NCBI RefSeq assembly: GCF_019112545.1
Contig: NW_025064954.1
Coordinates: 14,875-34,721 of the forward strand
From: Guyanagaster necrorhizus
Taxonomy: Eukaryota > Basidiomycota > Agaricomycetes > Agaricales > Physalacriaceae
DNA length: 19,847 nucleotides
Direction of reading: 5' to 3'
The notes under the pieces were generated by a model that saw only the letters and a list, made by a program, of their open reading frames with translations, was not told the DNA's origin and did no database searches. The translations under genes were made by a program, and so were the position numbers. Every line of letters begins with the position of its first letter. Within the stretch, counting starts at the first letter, position 1. Shown piece by piece: positions 10,405-19,224 of the stretch.

Positions 10405-12049
10405 CTAGTCACGCTCTTTCCACCAATCAGTCATAACTGCATCCACATCATACCCATATTGAACGTCGTAGTTCCGACCGCTCCCGGAAATCTTGCCCAT
10501 CATCGCTTTGAGAGCCTCATCTCGCGCACGTTGTTCCGGACCGTCTTCCAGGTGAAACATTGTCTTATCAGACCAACAGCCATCGGTGGTTTCGGTAGCA
10601 CGAGGGCGTCGGAGACTTTCGTAGGCTTCTAAGAGAGATGGGATTTGATCTTTGTCTGTGATGTGGGCGAACAGGTTACCGAGCACGGTGGCATCTTCGA
10701 TCTGAGCGACCCGAGGGAAGTAGTTAACTACTAGTATTCATCATAGAGGGAATGAAGAACATACGGCCATTGAGGCAGCTTGCGCCCGATATGGCTACGT
10801 GGATGCTTAACAGCTTGACTGGCGGTATACAATATACAAAACACTTACCAACATTGGGTGACAAGCATCCCCGATTAAAGAAATGCGTCCATTCTTATGC
10901 ACCCAAGACTGCAGTGGAGTTTCGAGACCTTTGAGAGAGCCTACGATCGAAGAGGTGACAAGGTCCAATAGTTTTCCAACTCTTGGAGAGGTTCGTTAGA
11001 GAAATCAATCAACTGACATGTCGAAGTTTACCGAGGCTCCCAACCAGAAATTTCCTTCTTCATTTGTTCGATATCTCCAGGTCGAGTCCATAAGGCCATG
11101 GAATCCTCGGTGTCGTCTTCGTGGAGTATAACGAAGTTGTATTTATTTCTTCCCTAGTACATTCATTTATCAATGTTGAACCTCATCTTTTACAATTATA
11201 TGAAGAGAACGCACTATATTATATCCGACTACGTGCTTGTGGGGTCCTATCCATGCGCTGATTTGCGGCTTTTCGGCCAAAGGACGAAGGTCGGGATCAG
11301 ACAGCATCCGAGTTGTGTCGATGGTAGCACGAAAGGCGGCTTCTCCGCTGGGTATAGAGCGAACTGGCACTTCTGCCACAATATCACGCGTAACACTATT
11401 AATGCCATCAGCGCCGATGATAAGATCAGCTTCGAGGACTTCGCCCGTGTGTAAAGTGACGGAGACGTTGGCGGGGTCGATTGAAGTTACTTTGCTGTTG
11501 AGCCTGCTCTTCACCAGCGGACGCGCAGTGTCGTGCAGTATGTCAATTAAGTCGCGTCTCTGTAATAACGGTAAGGATCGGAGGATACTGGAGGAACAGA
11601 CGTACGTGTAGGCAATAATACGGAGCACCTTGTGCTTCGGCCATAGCAGATCCATAGGGCACAAAGTCCAAGACACTGCCGTTGTCGTCTGGTATGTATT
11701 AATACTAGGCAAAGATGGTCATGCAGAAGATCACATACACCGTAACACAGAGAAATCTTCAGGGAGGTCGGAAACCTCGTCTAACGAAGGTTTAAGACCC
11801 CATCGAATGAGGAGGCGAGACGTGTCTATATCGACAGACAATCAGATCTTTTCTTCTGAGCAGAATTGAAATGGGCTTACTGGGAGCAATTTGGATTCCT
11901 GCACCAATCTCTCGAAGGTCAGATCGGCTCTCTAAGACTGTGACGATATGTCCAGCCTTTGCCAGGCAGATGGCAGCGGAAAGGCCCGAGATTCCTGCAC
12001 CGATAATAATGACCTTGAGTGGGCAGGATGAAGTCCTACCGTTGCACAT
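10405..12049 (-). CDS. FAD-dependent monooxygenase (salicylate hydroxylase-like), 8 exons
   Basis: This is a group A flavoprotein hydroxylase of the UbiH/salicylate hydroxylase type, using NAD(P)H and O2; the substrate cannot be told from sequence. Inferred exons are 12049-11881, 11825-11739, 11688-11606, 11559-11215, 11153-11032, 10981-10849, 10794-10765 and 10701-10405. They join in frame to 421 aa with GT-AG introns of about 46-63 bp. Visible motifs are the N-terminal Rossmann motif VIIIGAGISGLSAAI (GAGISG at 17-22), REIGAGIQIAP, the DG motif LIIGADGINS (162-165), and the second FAD motif IGDACHPML (306-311), followed by PYRAQAASMA and an IEDATVLGNLF helix. These are the expected elements in the usual order and length, so the gene looks intact. 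It points away from the acyltransferase gene, with 1.2 kb between their start codons. Induction by an aromatic compound is a family-based guess, not visible here. Confidence 0.9.
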
Positions 12050-13277
12050 CGGTGATTCCTAAACCCAGCCATGAGTGTGGAACACATGAAAGGGTTGGTA
12101 CTAGAAAGCCTAACAATATTGTTAGTCATTCTGTGTACTTGGTAGTTGAAGAGGGATTGTAGCTTTTGTATTTTCCAGCGAAAGATGCGCGTTATTAAGG
12201 ACTCTAGCCGGAAATCCGGATTAATGATGTAAGATGTGGAACTAAGCAGAAAGAGATGTTTAGTCAAGGAATACCTTCCTTGCTTCTCGAAATGTGTCCG
12301 GCGCCGAGGACCTTATGATAACGTGAACATACCGCCGTCACTGGGCTCCGATCCATCTTTTCACTCTAACATTAGACAATGTTTTTCTCTGGAAAAAAGT
12401 GGCAGCGGAAGTATGCGCCATCACCTACGCCCGCAATGCAACTTGCTATTGTCAGACTGAGATGTCACGCAATGAACGAATCGACATACTATCGGCACCA
12501 TTCTGCAACAGATCCCATGTCCGAGGACATGTTGTCTTCCGAGGTTTCGGCGATACCAATGGCAAATGTTTGGTTCACCAATAAGACGGGTGATAGAAAA
12601 GTTATAACGAAGTGCGCAATCAAGATCAACGGTCACACTGCTACGATACTAGTAGCCGCCCATTACGTGGTGATGCAGAGAATCGAAATCCGCTACGCAA
12701 TGTCTTCGTCTCGGTGTGAATGCACCTGGGCGGTAGGTGCAAGATATCATATGAATTAACCGTGCAGCAAGGTCCCTCTGCAAGACTCGATAGTACCAGC
12801 CAGCATGATTAAGAGAAGTGGCCAGGCAGGTATAAAAGCGGTATGTGATAGTTATCCCCTCTGTCATCCACGCGAAAATTAGAATAAAGGGTCGACTTTT
12901 AGATCGAATTCGAGTCTCGCGCGCGCGAGGGGAGGTTCCACGCTTGAGACAAACGAAAGGCTGACACGTTACACGTATTGCAGTAGGCTCTAAAATTGTC
13001 TTGAAAGTGGGCCGCGCTTCCGAATGCAGCAGAGAAACATGTCTGGGTAGATGGGTTGTCGTAGTTCGTTTTTGGGCAGGCTGTCAAGGTTTAGTCCAAA
13101 TTAATCTATATATGGATATAAGCGGCTAAATCTGCAACATTTCATGTTTTCACCTTGATCATAGCTTAAATAGTGGGCTCCCCTAACTACCTTAGGGTAA
13201 TAGAGCACGTTCACTCAGACAATTTCTGCCAGCGACACTCGTCGACACCCGTCCTCAGTTTGCCTCTCGACGTGCCA
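12050..13277. promoter_or_regulatory. Intergenic region between divergent genes
   Basis: This stretch separates the start codons of the FAD monooxygenase (minus) and the acyltransferase (plus) and should contain both promoters. Candidate plus-strand TATA elements are TATAAAA at 12831-12837, a TATATATGG-like run near 13107, and TTAAATA near 13165. A CG-alternating run (GCGCGCGCG) lies near 12920. The short frames show no recognisable protein. Confidence 0.4.
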
Positions 13278-15587
13278 ATGTCGAGTGAATATTTTCTCCT
13301 TCACAAGGCTATACGATACGTTGTGGGTGTTGCTGCAGCCTCGTTTTTCACCGAAATACGGGTCATCGGAGGGGAGAATGTGCCTAAGGATGGCCCTATC
13401 ATTGTGTCGGTTGCCTATCGTATCTTTATTGACACCTTCACCGACAATAAACAGTGCTGCGACCCACCATAACATGATATTGGACCCTATTATCCTCTGT
13501 ACGTCGCTCCAACCCCTACTGTCTCTCCGTGTTAAAGGGGACTACAGCGACAAGTTTTCCTTACCAGCGGATATTACATTATTGGAGCAAAGGTGCGTTC
13601 TTCTGCTTCTCTTGATACCAGGCTATTGAGCTGGACTGCAGCGAGCCTTTATGCCAACCCGGTCGTACGATACATACTCCTTTCAACAGGAAACATCCCC
13701 GTCGACCGCAAGTCCAAGGATCGTCAAGTCTTGTTCAAAGGAACCTTTGAAGCGCTAGCCAAGGGTGGTGCTGTAGCGCTGTTTCCTGAGGGAACTAGTT
13801 ACACCGAGCCGCGGATCATGCAGGTCAAGGATGGTGCAGCTTGGGCAGCTTTGGAATACACAAAATGGCTCAAGGAGAACCCGGAAAAAGCTCCCTCCAC
13901 TGAGGTGAAAATTATACCCGCAGCAATAGTGTACACGAACAAGTCCAAATATCGGAGCAATGTGCGTACCTTAGACTGTCTTGTAGCTGTCCGGAGCTGA
14001 CATGTAACCATTTCAACAGGTTATCGTTGAGTAAGTCTTATATTTACTCAGTCAACTTTTCGCTTCATAAATGCTGCTGCAGGTTTGGGCGTCCAATCTT
14101 AATGGACGCGTACCTCAAACAATTCAATGACCCGACAGAGGGCGAGGCACGCTTGGCTGCAAAATCTCTGACAAGGACGCTCGAGAATGAGCTGATTGAA
14201 TCCACCATCAATGCACCCGACTGGTAGGCTCTCGGCGCACCGCATGATATCTTGCTACTGACATGTCAAAAGGGACACACTGTATACTGCCCGCATAGCT
14301 CGCGATTTGATGTGGAACGACGAAAAATCTATAAATATGGATGAGTTTGTGATCATATCTCAGACGTACGTGAGCTTATTCTTATCTCGTGTACTAGCTA
14401 ATTTTTCTCTAGGCTTGTCGACTTGTTTTCGACTACAGATGCTACTGCTAATTTCATGTCAGCAAAGCGAAACTTGCTTGAATACTATTCATTACTACAA
14501 TCAGCTAATCTCACCAACTCTGTCCTCTCGGGCATGCCGTTGCCCCGCTCATTAGACCCCAGCGTGCCTACGCCTCTCCCTAGTCGCCTCATCACCCTTC
14601 TCATACTCTTACGTGACACACTAGCTTGCCTTGCCCGTCTACCTTTTTTCCTTTTCCCCGTTGTTGTTCATATACCTGTGTATTTCATGGCTCGGCTTGG
14701 GGCACGTCTGGTTGAGGATGAGGAAGAGACTCAAGCCCAGAATAAGATCGTGTTCGGTTTACTTTCCATGATGATGGTATACCCTGCAGCGTTTTTCTTC
14801 TTGTGGGCCTTCCTCCGTTATTCCTCCGCAGGGGCATTGGCTGCTGCTGTTATTGTGTATCTTTTTGCGCGCTATCATAACACATTAATTGATGGTATGT
14901 ACTACTGCTCCATCAAAAAGATTTCCCAGACTGACAGATGAATTCTGCAGATAACTACGAACAGTATGTGTTTTCTACCTGTTGTCGACGTTAAGAATGC
15001 CGATACTAAGCTTTCCCAGCGCGAAACGGCTATACGCAACATGGCGCGCCCTTATCGGCGTTTGGGCGCCGAAGGGCATGGATCTCTCCCTCGCTGCCCT
15101 GTCGCAGTACACTACACCTGTCCTTCCGAAAGAGAATCCCTGGATAGATAGACCGAACAGCTCCACCCCTGAACCTTCCGCTGCGCTCACGACACCAGGT
15201 GACGCGCGGACGGGCCTTCCTGGTCCAGCTGACCTCCTCACTGCAAACGAACCACCTGTCAGATCGCGCCGGAAGCGCCGCCCTCCTACGCGGAGGATCA
15301 TGCGACACATCCTGCGTGCGCGAGTGGAAGCTGTGAAAGCGCTCGCTGTGTTCTTTGATCAGCTAGAGCGGGGGGAGACGGGGAAGAAAGTGAAGGCGAG
15401 CAGGCATTTAGCGAAGACATATGGGTTTGAGGAGAGCGGGGAAGGGTGGAGGAACGCTACTGAGGTTGTGAGGTTTTTGAGAGCCAAAGGGGCGAAGATT
15501 CCGTCAGTGTCATATGTTCCAACGGAGGAGGACTGGATAGCGTTGAGTAGCGATGGGGAAGGTACCAGCACGCCTGTCGAGGAATAA
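13278..15587 (+). CDS. SCT1: Glycerol-3-phosphate/DHAP O-acyltransferase, 10 exons
   Basis: The enzyme acylates sn-1 of glycerol-3-phosphate (or DHAP), the first step of glycerolipid synthesis, at the ER membrane. It matches the yeast SCT1/GPT2 type. Inferred exons are 13278-13405, 13455-13498, 13548-13592, 13642-13961, 14020-14030, 14083-14223, 14273-14365, 14413-14894, 14951-14963 and 15020-15587; they join in frame to 614 aa. Acyltransferase motifs are in order: I, HHNMILDP (HX4D, His48/Asp53); II, GNIPVDR (89-95); III, FPEGTS (120-125); IV, VKIIPAAIVYT. Hydrophobic segments lie at about 332-352, 373-393 and 396-414, followed by DDNYEHAKRL and a basic C-terminal domain. The upstream in-frame ATG at 13173 would add 35 residues, but the chosen start matches the family N-terminus (MSSEYFLLHKAIR). 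Yeast homologues are about 740-760 aa, so this one is shorter, mainly at the C-terminus. The two microexons (11 and 13 nt) are needed to restore conserved motifs. Confidence 0.92.
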
Positions 15588-17270
15588 GTGGGATTTGATT
15601 GGACTCTGTTTTCTTGCTTTGTATATATTGGTTTTGGATGTATTCGACAGGTTTTTGCTTGCTATTTTTCATGTTATCGTCCAGAAAGTTCTGCGGTAAA
15701 GGCATCTCAAGATGACCATGTAACGAAGTTGAGAAAAGGACGCAAGGAATTGAAGCTGCTGTCCAAGGAACCTGGAAATGAAATAGCAAGCAGAATCCCT
15801 AGCTTGAAGGCAGGCCTTACAAAGCTATGAGGAAGCACGATCAGCGCATTCTAAGAAAGTGACGCGCGTTCGTAGCACCTAATAGAGTACACTGTTAGCT
15901 ATAATGTAGACTACAGGATACCAATCAGTAACATAAACAAAGTAATATAAGTAGATACTCACCCTCACACAGCGTAGCGATAAGCAGAAACGTGGTGAGG
16001 GTGCTCGACGGACCGTATTCAATATATGTAGTCCATCCCGACATAAAGGGGTATTGAGCTCCGCCGGCGGGATACGACGGAGCTCCTGCTTGCTAATCCA
16101 ACACGGATTTGACAGACTTCTCACCATTTGTGCCATCTGGCACGATTTCGTTTCTTCCAGGAGTATCAGCAAGAGCGTTTGGACCCTCGAACATTGAAGA
16201 GCTGGATGAACTGGTGAAGAGGAGCAATACTGGGCTTCCTCTGAGAAATTTAATGGCATTTTCTAGCAAATCGACGGATAAGAATCCCCAGAACCAACGG
16301 CGCTGAACTATCATGCATCATCCACGACATCCCGTTCGCGACCGAACGTTATATCATCAAAGACGGAGCATAGAGAGTCTCGTTCGCTGGAATCCAAAGC
16401 TCGCTGTGGATTGTTAAATGTTGCCGTATCAGAGTGACGAAAGGAAGAAATGGTTAATCGTCTACCAGGTCAGTGGAACGATTACTACTATGCCTAGTTG
16501 CAAGCGCGATGTAAATGCTGAGCGAAATTCCATATATCATCTTAGGACACTTCTTTACCTGCGCCAGGTGAGAGAGCACCTTCCTCAGCAATACAGACCA
16601 GTGACCCTGCCTTGATATACTAGCGTTTATCTCATCTGAAACGACAGGTACTGAAAAGGGGCGTTGAAGTTTCGATAGCATATGTCGATTGCGTCACAGA
16701 GAATGGACCTTTGCGCAACAGGGTGCACATTTTAAGAACCAACGAATGGGCCAGTGATACGGAAGATGCCCGCGAGTACAACACCCCCTCTTCCTGCGGC
16801 TTACAGCGTGATAGGCTAGTCACTATCTTTATGGCTTTTGAGCTGGACTGGATAAAAGATTGTGGCTCAGTGCTGTACCATCCTCGCATATTCTTGCGTT
16901 CTTCCGATGGCGTCTGGTCCTCTGTCATGCTCTGGAAATTAAACACGGACGAATAGAGGTGGTTTTCAATGCGATGGTCTTATCGTCACTACGTCCTGGC
17001 CTTCTGCAGTCTCATCATACCCAAGGACGTCGCTATCCTAGAACGGAACGGCGGCCTGCACTGAGGTTGGCGACTGGCAGCCTCACTGATGGTCGCATTC
17101 TACTCACACGGCGCTTTGTGTTATGTCATAATTGTTCCTTTCTGTTGTGTCGTAGTTGTTCCTTCGTTGTATCGGCAACAAGGTCCCAATCAGGAATGGC
17201 CAAACCCAACCATAGCTGACATCATGGATGGGAGTCGTAAAGCCGTCCTCTTTCTTCGACTAACAACGCA
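15588..17270. other. No recognised gene; two exon-like open frames
   Basis: Two stretches look coding but match nothing I know. On the plus strand, 16648-16956 follows a possible splice acceptor (CAG at 16645-16647) and stays open for about 100 codons (peptides YVDCVTENGPLRNRVHILR and FELDWIKDCGSVLYHP). On the minus strand, 16314-16093 ends with TAG and reads MFEGPNALADTPGRNEI. They may be remnants of decayed genes beside the mobile-element scar. The rest shows only short frames. Confidence 0.3.
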
Positions 17271-17852
17271 ATGTCCTCGCCTGCAAGCATAAACATGCCT
17301 TACGGTCCATCCCCCAGCAGTTGTGGGGATCAGAGCTCATCGGACGTCTGCAGTAACCCTCGGTTCCTCGGGACTGAAGGTATCAAAAATCATTCTAGGT
17401 TGTGCGGCGTATGGGAGCCCGGATTGGTTTAACTGAGTGCAGAATGAAGAAGAGAGCATCCAGAAAATCGAAGCAGCATACATACCTATTATCCTCGTTC
17501 CTTGATCCCAACCTGATTCCCGCCAAGGTACGACACTGGAATCAACACTTTCGATACCGCCAATGTACGCCTGCCTTTACTCGCGCTTACCTTCGAGCTT
17601 CCCATCATTAGGTCTACTCCAACGGGCAATCCGAGATGTTCTTGGGTAAGGCCACCAAGCAAGAAAATTTACCGCGAGACGGGATCGTTGTAATGACAAA
17701 GGTCCGTTTGTGTTCCCTGAGCGATCGGGGCTATATCCGTTGCAGGTTTTCGATCCGGTGTCTTGCGATATGCACGAGCGCATGGATGGCAGAGAGACAG
17801 AATGTGCCGGTTCCCATCGATTCGTAAATCAGTACGGGCCGCAAGTCTGTGC
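17271..17852 (+). pseudogene. Aldo-keto reductase, 5' part only, disrupted
   Basis: The 5' third of a fungal (AAD-like) aldo-keto reductase survives. Inferred exons are 17271-17304, 17354 to about 17478, 17528-17564, 17612-17701 and 17746-17852. Motifs in order are MPYVTLGSSGLKVSKIILGC, YGSPDW, NEEESIQKIEAA, GINTFDTANVYSNGQSE and LPRDGIVVMTK, then FVNQYG. In the family these carry the catalytic Asp and Tyr (FDTANVY) and Lys (VMTK); the catalytic His and the rest of the barrel are missing. TGA at 17434-17436 replaces an expected Trp codon (WFN-stop-VQNEEE). The donor of the second intron reads ATACAT where GTACGT would fit. Homology stops near 17850, where an A-rich tail of a minus-strand LINE-like fragment begins. 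A dead, truncated gene is the best reading. Confidence 0.8.
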
Positions 17853-17861
17853 CACCCTGTC

Positions 17862-18375
17862 TTTTTTTAAATTTTATTTTTTATTTTTTGGCGGGGGCTA
17901 TCGCAGAGGCGGTCCAGCGACACAGTCGCTTCCAACGTGCAGCCATATTTGTTGCCAGGAGCTTAAACCAAGCATGTGTAGTTAGTGCTTCAATTTCAAG
18001 TGTGTTTTCGTGTTCATCGCGAGGAAATACTTTACGCACCGAAGAGTGTGGGACTCGGGACTGAAGAATTTGCCGGGGAACAACTCCTTCTTTCGCACCG
18101 TCCCCATACTTACCTTGTGCTTCCCCGGCCCGTTTACTCCATACCCACTAAGGCCCCGTCTATTTCTGTCCAGTCTTTAGGAAGCCGATGCTCGTTTTCG
18201 ATAACACCGGACCACGTCCTTAAGACTAGGTCTTTCTGGAGAGCCTTCTTGCCAAAACGCTTTCGTATCATTAGGCAGTCTAGTTCCAGTCTTCTCCGGA
18301 TTTGTTTCATCCATTTGTTCCGTATTTGCACCGGAGAGTATGGCGCGTTATCTTTTTGAATGACCCGTTCACACC
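17862..18375 (-). mobile_element. LINE-like retrotransposon 3' end, truncated by copia insertion
   Basis: The minus strand is open from 18375 to a TAA at 18134-18136 (80 codons) and reads like the extreme C-terminus, after the RNase H domain, of fungal non-LTR retrotransposon proteins (Tad/I-like, from memory): IRRRLELDCLMIRKRFGKKAL, KDLVLRTWSGVIENE, LPKDWTEIDGALVG. A 3' untranslated stretch follows, ending in an A/T-rich run at 17862-17889 (an interrupted oligo-A on the minus strand), as expected for a LINE 3' tail. The frame is still open where the copia LTR starts at 18376, so the copia element appears to have landed inside this ORF; the 5' remainder may lie beyond the copia element. The family call is from general resemblance; the direction and tail support it. 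Confidence 0.5.
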
Positions 18376-18583
18376 TGTTGGGATAGCAATCCCGAGCGAG
18401 TACGAGAATGTACTCGAAGATACGATGCCAGTCAGCGGCAGCTGACTTGGATCGTGATCCGGACTTATTTAGTATCTCGTAGAAAGATCTCGAAGTAATA
18501 CAAAATGTATTTAAGTAGAATGTCTCTCTCCCAAGAGGCTAATAATAATCCTCTGTACATTACTCTGCTCTCTACTTACAACA
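18376..18583 (+). repeat. 5' LTR of copia-type retrotransposon
   Basis: The LTR runs from TGTTGGGATAG to CTTACAACA, with short terminal inverted repeats (TGTTG...CAACA) and canonical TG...CA ends, 208 bp. The end is fixed by the adjoining primer-binding site. A TATA-like box (TATTTAAG) lies at 18508-18515. The U3 part contains perfect palindromes (GTCAGC-GGCA-GCTGAC at 18431-18446 and GGATCGTGATCC at 18449-18460). The five bases before it, ACACC, would be the target duplication, but the 3' end is outside the window. Confidence 0.92.
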
Positions 18584-18598
18584 GGTTATGGGCCCCAG
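18584..18598 (+). other. Primer-binding site, initiator tRNA-Met half-type
   Basis: GGTTATGGGCCCCAG directly follows the LTR. It is nearly the same as the Drosophila copia primer site (GGTTATGGGCCCAG...), which pairs with the anticodon-region end of a 5' half of initiator tRNA-Met rather than with the tRNA 3' terminus. The segment TTATGGGC is complementary to the conserved GCCCAUAA anticodon loop. Confidence 0.75.
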
Positions 18599-18666
18599 CC
18601 ATAACTGAACTTACATCGCTACTCACTTCGCACCCTTTCATACTTTACATACACACATAGAACCGC

Positions 18667-19224
18667 ATGGATAGCCAGTCCGTGTATAGAATTGACCCCC
18701 TTAAGGGCCCGGAAAATTATCCGACATGGAAAATCAAGATGATCGATATCCTAACCGATTTAGGACTGATTGATTATGCAGATGGAAGCATTCCGGCCCC
18801 GGCAGACACGACACTGGTGGCAGATTGGAAGAAGAGCGATAGGAAGGCTCTTTCAACAATAAGATTGCGGGTTTCTGATGGCCTGCTGGTATATATTGCT
18901 GGTTCAAAGGCTTCGGCAGAAGCCTGGAAAGCTCTGGAAGATATGTATGAGTCTAGGGGACCCATGGGAATTGTCCTTGTCAGAAGGAAATTCTTCAGAG
19001 CTCAGTGCAAAGAAGGAGGAAACATAGAGGAGCATATTAGGACTTTGAGGTCCTATCAGGAGGAGCTGGCATCCCTTAAGCAGAAAGTCAAGGAGGAGGA
19101 CTTCTCTATCACACTGCTTACATCACTCCTGGAATCATGGAATTCATTCATCTCATCAGTGGATACTGCTGACTTGAAAGATTCTTACAAGTTGATTTCC
19201 CGAATTCTTCAGGAAGACATCTGA
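18667..19224 (+). CDS. gag: Copia-type Gag, capsid part (185 aa)
   Basis: This is the structural protein that forms the virus-like particle in which retrotransposon RNA is reverse transcribed. The first ATG after the leader opens a frame with copia-type Gag features: the N-terminal LKGPENYPTWKIKMIDIL, with the Trp typical of DUF4219/UBN2 Gag, then DRKALSTIRLRVSDGLL, EAWKALEDMYESRG and a C-terminal KLISRILQEDI. The frame stops at TGA 19222-19224, but the same frame continues directly with the nucleocapsid zinc knuckle and protease, so Gag ends before its RNA-binding module unless the stop is read through. TGA could be a CGA (Arg) codon hit by C-to-T change, or a functional leaky stop. Confidence 0.9.
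   Translation: MDSQSVYRIDPLKGPENYPTWKIKMIDILTDLGLIDYADGSIPAPADTTLVADWKKSDRKALSTIRLRVSDGLLVYIAGSKASAEAWKALEDMYESRGPMGIVLVRRKFFRAQCKEGGNIEEHIRTLRSYQEELASLKQKVKEEDFSITLLTSLLESWNSFISSVDTADLKDSYKLISRILQEDI

Noticed and set aside
12831..12837. TATAAAA as a firm promoter of the acyltransferase gene
   Set aside because: It lies more than 400 bp before the start codon and other TATA-like runs are closer, so it is only mentioned as a candidate.
4760..15587. A biosynthetic cluster made of glyoxalase, methyltransferase, monooxygenase and acyltransferase
   Set aside because: Two of the four are housekeeping enzymes, the methyltransferase-like protein is membrane-anchored and probably core-deficient, and no backbone synthase or pathway regulator is present.
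14975..15789. Minus-strand and alternative plus-strand frames over the last acyltransferase exon
   Set aside because: They are shadows of the well-supported C-terminal exon, which joins in frame to conserved upstream motifs.
16314..16480. Cytochrome P450 C-terminal remnant on the minus strand (peptide LWIPANETLYAPSLM)
   Set aside because: The likeness to the P450 K-helix following region is short, no heme-binding FxxGxRxCxG motif follows, and the frame is interrupted.
17479..17527. U12-type (AT-AC) intron in the AKR relic
   Set aside because: The acceptor is AG and the donor ATACAT does not match the ATATCC consensus; mutation of a GT donor is simpler.
19222..19224. Selenocysteine or reassigned UGA
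   Set aside because: No supporting element is visible, and intact genes in the window use TGA as a normal stop (glyoxalase, methyltransferase-like gene).
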